This document shows positions 1 to 8,174 of a stretch of DNA of 64,000 nucleotides, in pieces. Each line of letters begins with the position of its first letter. Position 1 is the first letter of the stretch. The notes under the pieces are model-generated. The model saw nothing but the letters and a program-made list of their open reading frames with translations. It had not been told where the DNA came from and ran no database searches. The DNA comes from NIOZ-UU13 sp041862635. GTDB lineage: Bacteria; Planctomycetota; Phycisphaerae; Sedimentisphaerales; Anaerobacaceae. The stretch spans positions 1 through 64,000 of the forward strand of contig JBGVTO010000195.1 of NCBI GenBank assembly GCA_041862635.1, read 5' to 3'. Position numbers and translations under genes: made by a program.

Positions 1-153
1 GCTATCGGCCTGGAAAAGGACTCTATCGCTTTTTATGTCGGCCTGAAAGAATCCGTCTCACGCAAGGCCGGCAAGGACAAGGTCGAGGCCATAATTAAAG
101 AAGAAATTGGCCACATCGCCACTTTGAGCCAAAAACTGGATACTTTGAAATAG
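1..153 (+). CDS. Ferritin-like/rubrerythrin-family protein, C-terminal fragment
   Basis: The window opens inside this gene; 50 codons and the stop remain. The visible part is helical and contains an EKDSIAFY segment and, about 27 residues later, an EEIGHIATL segment. The E-x-x-H spacing is what the last helix of a ferritin-like diiron four-helix bundle supplies as metal ligands. Such proteins remove peroxide or oxygen in anaerobes, usually taking electrons from rubredoxin. The next gene carries a rubredoxin domain 68 bp downstream on the same strand, which supports this reading. The N-terminus and any C-terminal rubredoxin-like domain upstream cannot be judged; no Cys pairs are present in the fragment. 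Confidence 0.7.
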   Translation, partial: AIGLEKDSIAFYVGLKESVSRKAGKDKVEAIIKEEIGHIATLSQKLDTLK

Positions 154-220
154 CCAAGACGACCAAGTGAGCTGCGATATGGAGCAGTTCCAGAAAATCC
201 AGCCGATTTGGGAGGCACGG

Positions 221-931
221 ATGTTGGACCTCGAATCCCTATTCAAACTAAGCTATCCAATGTGTATCATCTGTTCGAAGAAGGGTGATAGATTTAATGG
301 CTGTATCGTTAATACCGTATTTCAGATTGTGCCTGAGCCGCCAATGGTGGCTGTCAGTATCAATAAACAATGTTTGACTCACGAGTACATTACCGACAGT
401 AAAGTTTTCACCATATCGGTTCTTGCCGAAAGTGCACCTATGTCGTTTATAGGCAGATTCGGCTTCAGAACCGGCAGAGACATAGACAAATTCAAGCAGG
501 CAAAATACAAAACAGGGCAGACCGGCGCACCGATAATCCTGGACAATGCGGTCAGTTTTATCGAAGCTAAGGTCCTCGATGCAATTGACGTTGAAACACA
601 CACTCTCTTTATTGGCGAAATTACGGCTTGTGAAATTATTGATGACGACAAAATACCGATGACATATACTTACTACAGGGATGTCAAACACGGCAGAACA
701 CCGCGGACAGCGGCGACCTACATAGAAAAGAAACCAAAGAAAATATCAAAACAAGGAGCCAGCAATATGAAAAAGTACAAGTGTCTTATGTGCGGTTACA
801 TTTACGACCCGGCTGAAGGCGACCCTGATAGTGACATAGAGCCGGGCACCGCTTTTGAAGATTTGCCCGACGATTGGGTATGTCCCGATTGCGGCGTCGG
901 CAAAGACGAATTTGAGCCGGTGGAAGATTAA
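221..931 (+). CDS. Flavin reductase-rubredoxin fusion (high-molecular-weight rubredoxin-like)
   Basis: A 236-residue protein. Residues 1 to about 165 match the FMN-binding split-barrel flavin reductase family (LFKLSYPMCIICS, NGCIVNTVFQ, PPMVAVSINKQ, FTISVL). Residues 183-236 form a complete rubredoxin with the iron-binding pairs CLMCG and CPDCG. Fusions of this type (Hrb) pass electrons from NAD(P)H through FMN to flavodiiron proteins or rubrerythrins, so oxygen, NO or peroxide detoxification is the likely job; a ferritin-like gene ends just upstream. I chose the ATG at 221 because GGAGG lies at 211-215; GTG 167 and ATG 179 are in frame but lack such a site. A second ribosome-binding site precedes the rubredoxin domain and is listed separately. 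Confidence 0.85.
   Translation: MLDLESLFKLSYPMCIICSKKGDRFNGCIVNTVFQIVPEPPMVAVSINKQCLTHEYITDSKVFTISVLAESAPMSFIGRFGFRTGRDIDKFKQAKYKTGQTGAPIILDNAVSFIEAKVLDAIDVETHTLFIGEITACEIIDDDKIPMTYTYYRDVKHGRTPRTAATYIEKKPKKISKQGASNMKKYKCLMCGYIYDPAEGDPDSDIEPGTAFEDLPDDWVCPDCGVGKDEFEPVED
754..769 (+). promoter_or_regulatory. Internal ribosome-binding site before the rubredoxin domain
   Basis: AGGAG at 754-758 stands 8 nt before an in-frame ATG at 767 that opens the rubredoxin domain. Translation from it would give a free rubredoxin of 54 residues, the normal length of the stand-alone protein. That the site is used is inference; it could also be a relic of the gene fusion. Confidence 0.5.
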
Positions 932-993
932 ACACCATTACGGGAAAAGCATAGACATTATTTGATAACAGCCCAAAATAAGGAGCGGTTATT

Positions 994-2544
994 GTGCCGG
1001 AAATCAAACCGACAATAGATAAGAGGGAGATTCTCTGTGCAGAGACTGTGGCGGGACCCAACGCATTTATTGTATTTGGAGCATCAGGTGACCTGGCGCA
1101 CAGGAAACTCCTTGTGAGTATCTTTCGGCTATTCACGCAGGATTTACTTAATGACAGATTTTATCTGTTAGGATGCGGCCGAAAAAAATTCTCCGATGAG
1201 GATTTCCGCAAAAAGGCAGGGCAATCAATACGAGAGAATTCCTACTATCTATCCTCGAAAGACTTGGACGCTTTTACGAGCAGGCTTTATTACGTAGATG
1301 GTGATTACAATGATGCGGACTTTTACAGACGTATCAAAACCAGACTTGCAGAGTTAGAGCAAAAGCATAAAGTCTATGAAAGTCTGGTGTTCTATCTTTC
1401 AGTTCCTCCTTTTTTGTACGCCACGATAGTAGAGCATCTCGGCTCGTCAGAACTGGCCTGTCCGAAAAAACTAACCACAAAGAAACAGATTAAGCTGGTC
1501 GTCGAAAAACCATTCGGCAGAGACCTGCAAAGCGCCATGGAATTAAATAACAAAATACATCGATGTTTTGACGAGTCTCAAATTTATCGAATCGACCACT
1601 ATCTCGGCAAGGAAACCGTTCAGAATATTCTGATGCTGCGTTTTGCTAACACTATCTTTGAGCCGATATGGAATCGAAATTACATAGACAATGTGCAAAT
1701 CACTATTGCTGAAACACAAGGGCTTGAACACCGAGCAGGTTACTATGACACATCCGGTGCTCTTCGAGATATCTTCCAGAATCATATGCTTCAAATGCTT
1801 TCTTTGGTGGCGATGGAATCACCCATATCCTTTGAGGCAGACCATATCCGTGATGAGAAGGTCAAGCTGCTGCGGTCGATTCGAGCGTTTGATGTTGATA
1901 AGCTGGGCGATTTTTGTGTGCGAGGACAATATGGGCCCGGCTCGATAAATGGTAAAAAAGTCAAAGGCTATTTGGAAGAGTCCGGAGTAAGAGCAAATTC
2001 AAAAACAGAAACCTTCGTTGCTGTGAAACTGTTTATCGATAATTGGAGATGGCAGGGCGTGCCTTTTTATTTGAGAACCGGCAAGAGACTTCCGGCAAAA
2101 GACACTGAAATTGCAATCACTTTCAAGAAAGTTCCATATTCGATGTTTTCTTCTGTCGGCCTTGATGAGCTGCCGCCCAATGTCCTTGTGCTGCGAATCC
2201 AGCCGGAAGAGGGAATATCGCTCAGCTTTCAGGCTAAAAGACCCGGCTCAAAGATTTGCATAAGCACGCTCAATATGAATTTCAGCTACAAAAGCGTTTT
2301 CCTGGTTGACATGTCCGAGGCGTACCAGAGGCTGCTTCTGGATTGCATGGTTTCTGACCAGACACTCTTTACAAGACAGGATGATGTTGAGGTTTCCTGG
2401 CGCCTATTTACGCCGATATTACAGGCCTGGGAACAGGATGAGTCGGTGCCTCATAAGTATCCTGCCGGCAGTGAGAGCTTTGCTGAAGCCGACAGACTTA
2501 TCGAATCGGACGGACGAAAATGGCGAAAACTTTTGAAAAGCTAA
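994..2544 (+). CDS. zwf: Glucose-6-phosphate 1-dehydrogenase
   Basis: Oxidises glucose 6-phosphate to 6-phosphogluconolactone with NADP+ (or NAD+), the entry to the oxidative pentose phosphate pathway and a source of NADPH for reductive stress defence. The 516 residues match the family length. Visible marks are the nucleotide-binding FGASGDLAHRKL near residue 29, the substrate-binding block RIDHYLGKE, and the conserved KPFGRD. The GTG start at 994 has AGGAG at 981-985, 8 nt upstream. It follows the rubredoxin fusion by 62 bp. No gluconolactonase or gnd gene is seen in the window. Confidence 0.95.
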   Translation: MPEIKPTIDKREILCAETVAGPNAFIVFGASGDLAHRKLLVSIFRLFTQDLLNDRFYLLGCGRKKFSDEDFRKKAGQSIRENSYYLSSKDLDAFTSRLYYVDGDYNDADFYRRIKTRLAELEQKHKVYESLVFYLSVPPFLYATIVEHLGSSELACPKKLTTKKQIKLVVEKPFGRDLQSAMELNNKIHRCFDESQIYRIDHYLGKETVQNILMLRFANTIFEPIWNRNYIDNVQITIAETQGLEHRAGYYDTSGALRDIFQNHMLQMLSLVAMESPISFEADHIRDEKVKLLRSIRAFDVDKLGDFCVRGQYGPGSINGKKVKGYLEESGVRANSKTETFVAVKLFIDNWRWQGVPFYLRTGKRLPAKDTEIAITFKKVPYSMFSSVGLDELPPNVLVLRIQPEEGISLSFQAKRPGSKICISTLNMNFSYKSVFLVDMSEAYQRLLLDCMVSDQTLFTRQDDVEVSWRLFTPILQAWEQDESVPHKYPAGSESFAEADRLIESDGRKWRKLLKS

Positions 2545-2584
2545 CATATTATCTGTGTTAGCAACGTAAGAAGAAATTCAAAAA

Positions 2585-3130
2585 ATGAGCAATCAGAATA
2601 CACAAGAGCAAACACCCTATGATATCTCAATCATTCGGCCCCAGATGAGCAGTGATGATTTCAAAATGAGAGGCCAGGGAATGGAATCTGCCAGATTAGA
2701 AGCTATAAGAAAAGGGCTCCTGACATTGCATACGCTGGAGCTTATGGCAACGACCATCTACAGGTTCCAGATTACCAGAGAGATCTGCGAATTCAATCGT
2801 CAATTAATAGCCGCTATGTGTAACGAGATGACGCACTACCAGGATTTTCAGGTTAAGCTCTACGAATATGGTTTCAAGCCCGGTATAATCAGATTAGCAT
2901 ACTGGTTTGTTGGCTTTGCGTTTGGCTTTACTTCTCGCCTGATGGGCAGAAAGGCAATTCTCAAAACAGGCATCTGGGTCGAGACAAAAGCCGTCCACCA
3001 CTATACCGAGCTTCTTGAGACAATCGACTGGGACGAAGAGACATGTAAGGTCATTGAAAAGGATCAGGCCGATGAAGATGGACATATCAACAGATGGAAA
3101 AAGCTTCTCGAATCAAGAATAAGTCGGTAA
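2585..3130 (+). CDS. COQ7-like diiron (ferritin-like) protein
   Basis: This 181-residue protein looks like the demethoxyubiquinone hydroxylase/COQ7 branch of the ferritin-like superfamily. It has Glu/E-x-x-H ligands spread over four helices: LELMATTIYR, EMTHYQDF, ETKAVHHY and EDGHINRW. A central hydrophobic stretch (AYWFVGFAFGFTSRLMG) could lie in or on the membrane, as in COQ7. No other ubiquinone gene is visible, so the true substrate is unknown; a general ferritin-like oxygen- or peroxide-handling role is equally possible. It ends 4 bp before the ZIP transporter, suggesting cotranscription. The upstream ribosome-binding site is weak. Confidence 0.65.
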   Translation: MSNQNTQEQTPYDISIIRPQMSSDDFKMRGQGMESARLEAIRKGLLTLHTLELMATTIYRFQITREICEFNRQLIAAMCNEMTHYQDFQVKLYEYGFKPGIIRLAYWFVGFAFGFTSRLMGRKAILKTGIWVETKAVHHYTELLETIDWDEETCKVIEKDQADEDGHINRWKKLLESRISR

Positions 3131-3134
3131 AACT

Positions 3135-3947
3135 ATGGGATTTCAGACCGTATTGATAGCGTTTGGGTTAACACTATTTGCCGGCCTATCAACAGGTTTT
3201 GGCAGTGCTTTGGCATTTTTGGCCAAGCGAACTAACACTAAGTTCCTTTCTACAGCCCTCGGTTTCTCGGCAGGCGTGATGATATACGTTTCATTCGTTG
3301 AGATATTTCCCAAAGCAAAAGACAGCCTTGTTGCCGAGTTAGGTCAGGTCGGCGGTTATTGGGCTACAGTTCTGGCTTTTTTTGGTGGGATTGTTTTTAT
3401 CGGTGTTATAGACAAGCTGGTACCCTCGTTCGAAAATCCACATGAAGCTCACAGAACAGAGGAAATGGATGAACCTGGATCTGCCGCCAGGTTCAGGAAA
3501 CTATATCGAATGGGTTTATTTACAGCACTGGCAATCGCAATACATAATTTCCCGGAAGGACTCGCTACTTTTGTAAGCGCCCTCAAAGATACGAAGCTCG
3601 GAATAGCAATAGCTGTTGCCATAGCGATACATAACATTCCTGAAGGTGTTGCTGTCTCAATTCCCATATTCTACGCAACAAACAACAGAAAAAAGGCATT
3701 CATTTTTTCATTTCTCTCAGGTCTGTCTGAACCGGTCGGTGCGTTAATTGGCTATGCCATTCTGGTTCCATTCTTTAACGACGTAGTATTCGGTATACTC
3801 TTTGCCGCAGTGGCAGGCATAATGGTATTTATCTCGCTCGATGAGCTCCTGCCCACCGCCAGAGAATACGGCCAGCATCATCTGGCAGCCTATGGTTTAG
3901 TCGCAGGTATGGCAGTTATGGCTTTGAGTTTGCTTTTGTTTTTGTAA
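3135..3947 (+). CDS. ZIP-family divalent metal transporter (ZupT-like)
   Basis: An integral membrane protein of 270 residues with about eight hydrophobic segments. The duplicated metal-binding signature of ZIP transporters is plain: IAIHNFPEGLATF in TM4 and IAIHNIPEGVAVS in TM5, each with the H-N-x-P-E-G core. The family takes Zn2+, Fe2+ or Mn2+ into the cytoplasm. The loop between TM3 and TM4 is charged (EAHRTEEMDE) and holds few His, unlike eukaryotic ZIPs. It starts 4 bp after the COQ7-like diiron protein, so a shared need for metal is a reasonable guess. Metal specificity cannot be read from sequence. Confidence 0.9.
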   Translation: MGFQTVLIAFGLTLFAGLSTGFGSALAFLAKRTNTKFLSTALGFSAGVMIYVSFVEIFPKAKDSLVAELGQVGGYWATVLAFFGGIVFIGVIDKLVPSFENPHEAHRTEEMDEPGSAARFRKLYRMGLFTALAIAIHNFPEGLATFVSALKDTKLGIAIAVAIAIHNIPEGVAVSIPIFYATNNRKKAFIFSFLSGLSEPVGALIGYAILVPFFNDVVFGILFAAVAGIMVFISLDELLPTAREYGQHHLAAYGLVAGMAVMALSLLLFL

Positions 3948-3967
3948 ATAGCAGGAACATCTGGAAT

Positions 3968-4846
3968 ATGATGAGTTCAAGTCAGCGGTGCCTGGTGAAT
4001 AAACGGCTGGTTATAATAAAGGATGTGCTGGAAAAACTCTACCGCAAGTACAACCATCGTGATTTGATAAAACCGGACCCGCTGCAGTTTGTATATCGGT
4101 ATGACAATCCCTCTGATATGGAGGTTGCCGCCTTCTTGGCCGCTGACCTTGCCTATGGCCGGGTAGAACAAATCCAAAAAAGCCTGACCAACCTGTTCGA
4201 GCGTATGGGTGACAGTCCGTATGCGTTTATAAAAGGCTTTGGCAAAGCTGAGCAAAAAAGCCTAAAAGGTTTCAAACATCGTTTCACAACGGACCAGGAC
4301 ATCTCGGATTTACTGATGTTGTTGAAGAAAGTCCTGAATCGGTATGTCGGCATCGAGGAATTTTTTATTCAGGGCTGCAATCCACGTGATATAAATATCG
4401 TTCCGTCATTGTCGAAATTCTGCAATTCACTTCTTGATATGTATGCTGCTGAGCACAATGAAAATATAAGCCGAGGACTGAAGTATTTGTTAGTCAATCC
4501 AGCTAAGGGCAGTGCCTGCAAACGGCTTAATCTTTTTCTGCGGTGGATGGTGCGCGATGATGATGTTGATACGGGACTGTGGAAGTCGATTGAAAAGACC
4601 AAGCTCGTTGTGCCGGTCGATGTGCATATGGGCAGGTTGTGCAAGATATTAGGGCTTTACAATCGAAAGGCGGTTTCTTTAACAACTGCAGTAAAAATAA
4701 CGGAAGGCTTCGCTGAAATCGAGCCGGCCGACCCGGTCAAATATGATTTTGCATTGAGCAGAATTGGAATCGTAGAAAACTGTAACGGCAGCTTCCATCC
4801 AAATTGTGAAGCCTGCGAGTTGTTTACATTTTGCGTTGGCAGATAA
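3968..4846 (+). CDS. DUF2400 / TIGR02757 family protein
   Basis: A soluble 292-residue protein of a widespread but uncharacterised family. Recognisable stretches are DPLQFVYRYDNPSDMEVAAFLAADLAYGRV near the N-terminus, LFLRWMVRDDDVDTGLW, and VPVDVHMGRLCKILGL. The C-terminus has three Cys (NCNGSFHPNCEACELFTFC) that recall the Fe-S loop of HhH-GPD DNA glycosylases such as endonuclease III, and the family is thought to share that helical fold; whether it binds a cluster or acts on DNA is not known. It follows the ZIP gene by 20 bp and arsC starts 25 bp after it. Confidence 0.8.
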   Translation: MMSSSQRCLVNKRLVIIKDVLEKLYRKYNHRDLIKPDPLQFVYRYDNPSDMEVAAFLAADLAYGRVEQIQKSLTNLFERMGDSPYAFIKGFGKAEQKSLKGFKHRFTTDQDISDLLMLLKKVLNRYVGIEEFFIQGCNPRDINIVPSLSKFCNSLLDMYAAEHNENISRGLKYLLVNPAKGSACKRLNLFLRWMVRDDDVDTGLWKSIEKTKLVVPVDVHMGRLCKILGLYNRKAVSLTTAVKITEGFAEIEPADPVKYDFALSRIGIVENCNGSFHPNCEACELFTFCVGR

Positions 4847-4871
4847 TTTGACAAGCGGATATGATACAATT

Positions 4872-5315
4872 ATGCCTGAAACTAAAGAAAAAATAAAAGT
4901 ATTATTCATTTGCACCGGTAACTCATGTCGGAGCCAAATTGCAGAGGGCTGGGCCAGGCACTTAAAGGGTAACGTCATCAATGCGTATTCCGCGGGGATT
5001 CGCCCGATAGATGTTAGTTCCAGGGCAATAAAGGTAATGGCTGAGGCGGGAGTGGACATCTCAATGCACAAATCCAAGCACATCGACGAATTTTCGGAAA
5101 TCGATTTTGATTATGTAGTAACATTGTGCGATAATGCCGCAGAGAATTGTCCTGTATTTAGCGGCAAAGCTAAAGTTATACGCAAGCCATTTGACGACCC
5201 ATATTTTGCATCCGGCAGCGAAGAAGAGATTATGGCGACCTTTAGAAAAGTGCGGGATGATATAAGAACGTTTATTGAAACGCTGCCAAATTGCCTGGAA
5301 GGCGAAAATAGTTAA
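4872..5315 (+). CDS. arsC: Arsenate reductase, thioredoxin-coupled (low-MW phosphatase fold)
   Basis: The 147-residue protein has the phosphatase loop CTGNSCRS at residues 14-21 and two further cysteines at 86 and 93 (TLCDNAAENC). This trio matches the redox relay of the Gram-positive-type ArsC that reduces arsenate to arsenite with thioredoxin. The start at 4872 is chosen because residue 1 then sits 13 residues before the loop, as usual; an upstream in-frame start would run into the DUF2400 gene. No arsenite exporter or ArsR is adjacent, so a low-molecular-weight tyrosine phosphatase role cannot be excluded, although the Cys pair argues for arsenate. Confidence 0.85.
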   Translation: MPETKEKIKVLFICTGNSCRSQIAEGWARHLKGNVINAYSAGIRPIDVSSRAIKVMAEAGVDISMHKSKHIDEFSEIDFDYVVTLCDNAAENCPVFSGKAKVIRKPFDDPYFASGSEEEIMATFRKVRDDIRTFIETLPNCLEGENS

Positions 5316-5330
5316 GAGTTCAAACGGGAT

Positions 5331-7055
5331 ATGAATTCAGAGCAATTAGAAAAATACACTTCTGCGATAACGCTTTCGGATATGGAAATCTTCGTGTTTC
5401 CAGAACTGATGTACAGCCTGGTTTTAGCTAATATTATGAGCCCGATTATCTGGCAGTGGCGGAAGCTCGACTGTTTCAAGAAACTTGAAGGCAAGAGCAG
5501 CTACCGAAAACTGATGCGGCTCAGACAGTTTATAATGGACGAGTATGATTTTAATCTTGACCTTGAGACCTGGGGACTGACAAGCAAAGACAAAGAGCTC
5601 AAAAGGTTTGAGAAGTTTGTTTCTACCGGTGATATTGCTAAAAGCAATGCCCTGTTCGGCTATCACGGTGACAAATATTATTTTGATGTGGACATCCGCC
5701 GGCATTTCGGCCTGGATAAATATGACAGTGACATCATCCCGTACTGGAAGACGGAAACCGTCGAGGCGATGAACGCCTTTCGCCTAAAGGAAGGTTACAA
5801 AACAGCAGCGGGTGAATGTGTATCTCTTGCCGCCCTTTATGCCGCCGCGGCGTTTATCGTATGCGAAATACCGCTGGAAGATATTTTTATGATACTTACA
5901 CCGCTTCATTCGCAAAACTTCATCGACCTTCAGGATGGAATTCTGACCAACAACAGAAGGCTCGTTACGAAGACAATGTGGTTTAACGGCACCGCCATTT
6001 CCAATAAGGCCCAGCGGGCACTGCGCAACGAAAACATTACAATCGTGGCCCATTCATCCGGCTATGTCCATTGTTTGTATAAAGATGCAACAATAGACAA
6101 GAAACTTTATCAGGATTTTAGCAGGAAGCTGGATTCATATTTATCCGCAGAGTTATCGCTTCCTGTCTTCGCAAATTTTTTACGGTCCAATCGAAAATAT
6201 CAAAAGTTTTTTCAGGTCTGCCGCGAGTGTCATGGCCAGGCACAATTCTTAAAGGCAGAGGACCTTTTCCATTATGAGCACGGCAGTAATTATAGAGTCG
6301 CCGACAAGACCTTCGATAAATTACTTGCTGAGATTTCCGATGAAGATTTTGTCCCGTATCAACTGCCCAACAGAATCCGCTGCGACCTGCTTGAGGATTT
6401 TATAGAAAAGCAAAAGCCTGATATTAAAAGCATCGAGGGCAAAGCGGCATTTAGAAAGTTTGTTGAGCCGGTCATCCCTGAGGTGCAGCGGTTTGTGGAT
6501 GAATTAGCCGATTTTATGCACATTGAAGCGAAGCTGCCGCCTTCGGACAAGAATTTCCTGTCTGCTGAGCCGATAGAAATATCTGTAGAGCAAAGTAGAG
6601 AGCAGATAATCGACTATCTCGAGCATGTACGCCGAAGCAACACCACTGCTGACCTTGCCTTTTATTCGTATCGTGATATGGAAAGCTGTAGCTGGCTGCC
6701 GTTCGTCAAAGCAGCAGTGCAGCGCAACCCGGTCTCGATTCAGATGGTCAAAGCAATGTCGATAAAAGAAATATATGCGTGGCTTGAACAAATGAAAGAT
6801 GATTCGATTTACGATGGCAGGCGATTGGCGCAGCCCGATGAAGTGGCGAACTACAAGACCGGGGACGGACTCGAAAAGGTGTTTCTGCTGGCTAATGTCA
6901 TCCGGGAAAGGAACCCGGAGCAGGACATTGAAATAATCGCAGATAACAGCTTGGTAATCTTAAAAGTGCAGCATGAGCACAGATTCATATCCAACAAAAA
7001 CCTCGAAAAGAGTATTATCATTAGTACAGATGGAAAAATTGCCATAGGCGACTGA
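5331..7055 (+). CDS. Unknown 574-residue protein, possible transglutaminase-like core
   Basis: I do not recognise this protein. It has no signal peptide or membrane segment. Around residues 160-205 the pattern GEC-x-SLAALYAAA...ILTPLHSQNFID recalls the Cys-His-Asp arrangement of transglutaminase-like folds. A Cys pair (CRECHG) lies near residue 300. Close to the C-terminus a second pattern, YKTGDGLEKVFLLANVI, resembles the GDCEDKALLLASLL helix of transglutaminases with Gly in place of Cys. All of this is inference by eye. It starts 15 bp after arsC and closes the first + strand block; nothing in the context fixes a function. Confidence 0.6.
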   Translation: MNSEQLEKYTSAITLSDMEIFVFPELMYSLVLANIMSPIIWQWRKLDCFKKLEGKSSYRKLMRLRQFIMDEYDFNLDLETWGLTSKDKELKRFEKFVSTGDIAKSNALFGYHGDKYYFDVDIRRHFGLDKYDSDIIPYWKTETVEAMNAFRLKEGYKTAAGECVSLAALYAAAAFIVCEIPLEDIFMILTPLHSQNFIDLQDGILTNNRRLVTKTMWFNGTAISNKAQRALRNENITIVAHSSGYVHCLYKDATIDKKLYQDFSRKLDSYLSAELSLPVFANFLRSNRKYQKFFQVCRECHGQAQFLKAEDLFHYEHGSNYRVADKTFDKLLAEISDEDFVPYQLPNRIRCDLLEDFIEKQKPDIKSIEGKAAFRKFVEPVIPEVQRFVDELADFMHIEAKLPPSDKNFLSAEPIEISVEQSREQIIDYLEHVRRSNTTADLAFYSYRDMESCSWLPFVKAAVQRNPVSIQMVKAMSIKEIYAWLEQMKDDSIYDGRRLAQPDEVANYKTGDGLEKVFLLANVIRERNPEQDIEIIADNSLVILKVQHEHRFISNKNLEKSIIISTDGKIAIGD

Positions 7056-7263
7056 TATGGAATTTTTTACCACTCGGCCTGAACTATTTTTTTCGTCTGA
7101 ATTTGGCATAAAAATGGCGGCTCCTTCGACAAAATTGAACACTCACGAATGATTAGTCCTGTTTTTTTAAGCTTTGAAAAGAACCTAAAACCTCGATAAA
7201 CATCACGAAACAGCGTTTTCCCAGGTTAAACATATAATTTTTTTAAAATATTTTGTTTTTTTG

Positions 7264-7297
7264 TTGAACCAATCTATTTATTGGACTATATTAGTCC
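7264..7297 (+). promoter_or_regulatory. Promoter with IscR/Rrf2-type operator
   Basis: A perfect inverted repeat GGACTA-TAT-TAGTCC covers 7283-7297. Its core GACTATATTAGTC fits the type 1 IscR consensus GACTRWWWYAGTC. A promoter can be read as TTGAAC at 7264-7269 and TATATT at 7287-7292 with 17 nt between, so the -10 box sits in the middle of the palindrome, as expected for repression. The Rrf2 gene begins 37 bp downstream, which points to autoregulation and control of the genes behind it. Confidence 0.75.
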
Positions 7298-7333
7298 TAT
7301 ATGAGGCTTGATAATTATTGAGGTAAATTGAAT

Positions 7334-7789
7334 ATGGATATTTTGAGGAGAAATACCGACTATGCTCTGCGAGCTTTGGTAAACCTGGCTGGGCACTACG
7401 GCCAGGATCCCGTATCGACAAGGGATATAGCTCGAACTGAGGATATTTCTTATGAGCTTGCCTGTAAGCTGATGCAGAAACTTCATAATGCCGGGCTGGT
7501 GAAAAGCAGTATGGGCCCAAACGGCGGCTTTGCCTTAAGCAAAAAGCCGGACAAGATAAATTTGCTGGAAATAATAGAAGTGATTCAAGGACCCTTGAGC
7601 TTTAACAGATGTTTGTTGGAGGGGGATGTCTGTCCAAACAAGGATAACTGCGCGATAACGGTGGAGCTTGCCAAACTTCAAAAGCATATAGTCGATTATC
7701 TTCGCGATATTACGCTGGATGAGCTGTTACGAAGCCGATGTGCAAAGAAAAAAGGTAAGGCAAAGAATATTAAAAGGAGAAGAAGATGA
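7334..7789 (+). CDS. Rrf2/IscR-family Fe-S transcriptional regulator
   Basis: A 151-residue winged-helix regulator of the Rrf2 family. The N-terminus RNTDYALRALVNLA and the helix-turn-helix TRDIARTEDISYELACKLMQKL are typical. Three cysteines in RC-x6-C-x5-C around residues 95-110 are placed as in IscR and NsrR, so an Fe-S cluster that senses iron, oxidant or NO is expected. The C-terminus ends in a very basic tail (KKKGKAKNIKRRRR). ATG 7334 is preferred over TTG 7328; AGGT lies at 7321-7324. The upstream operator suggests it controls its own operon. The hcp gene downstream favours an NsrR-like role. Confidence 0.88.
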   Translation: MDILRRNTDYALRALVNLAGHYGQDPVSTRDIARTEDISYELACKLMQKLHNAGLVKSSMGPNGGFALSKKPDKINLLEIIEVIQGPLSFNRCLLEGDVCPNKDNCAITVELAKLQKHIVDYLRDITLDELLRSRCAKKKGKAKNIKRRRR

Positions 7790-8136
7790 CCTGCAAAAAG
7801 GAAAGGCCCGGTGTCCTAAAGGCCTTTGTGAGTAAGGGGCAAAGGCTGGCGGATTTGGTCGAATACTCGAATGATTCGATTGTTAGTAAGACAATACTCG
7901 ATAAGTCAGCAGGAACACTTACGCTGTTTGCCTTTGATAAGGGCCAGAAGTTAAGCGAACATACGACACCTTATGATGCCGTCGTACAGGTTCTTGATGG
8001 GCACAGTCAGTTGACCATAGAAGGCCAGGACAAGCACGTTTCAGCCGGAGAGATTATCATAATGCCAGGCAATGTGCCGCATGCAGTTACAGCCCAGGAA
8101 AGATTCAAGATGTTACTAACAATGATTCGTGCGTAA
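7786..8136 (+). CDS. Small cupin-domain protein
   Basis: This 116-residue protein is a single cupin barrel. The motif LSEHTTPYDAVVQVLDGHSQLTI with the later AGEIIIMPGNVPHAV corresponds to the two cupin boxes; the His and Gly pattern is kept, though the first box has only one clear His. Start and stop overlap the regulator by 4 bp (ATGA), so the two are translationally coupled. Cupins of this type in Rrf2 or hcp operons have no proven role; metal-dependent dioxygenase or small-molecule sensing are options. Confidence 0.8.
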   Translation: MTCKKERPGVLKAFVSKGQRLADLVEYSNDSIVSKTILDKSAGTLTLFAFDKGQKLSEHTTPYDAVVQVLDGHSQLTIEGQDKHVSAGEIIIMPGNVPHAVTAQERFKMLLTMIRA

Positions 8137-8174
8137 GAAGGTGTAATTTATTTCAAATATGTAAGGGCAGTAAG

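Noticed and set aside
167..220. Upstream GTG/ATG starts for the flavin reductase-rubredoxin gene
   Set aside because: The ATG at 221 has GGAGG at proper distance, and the extra residues do not resemble the family.
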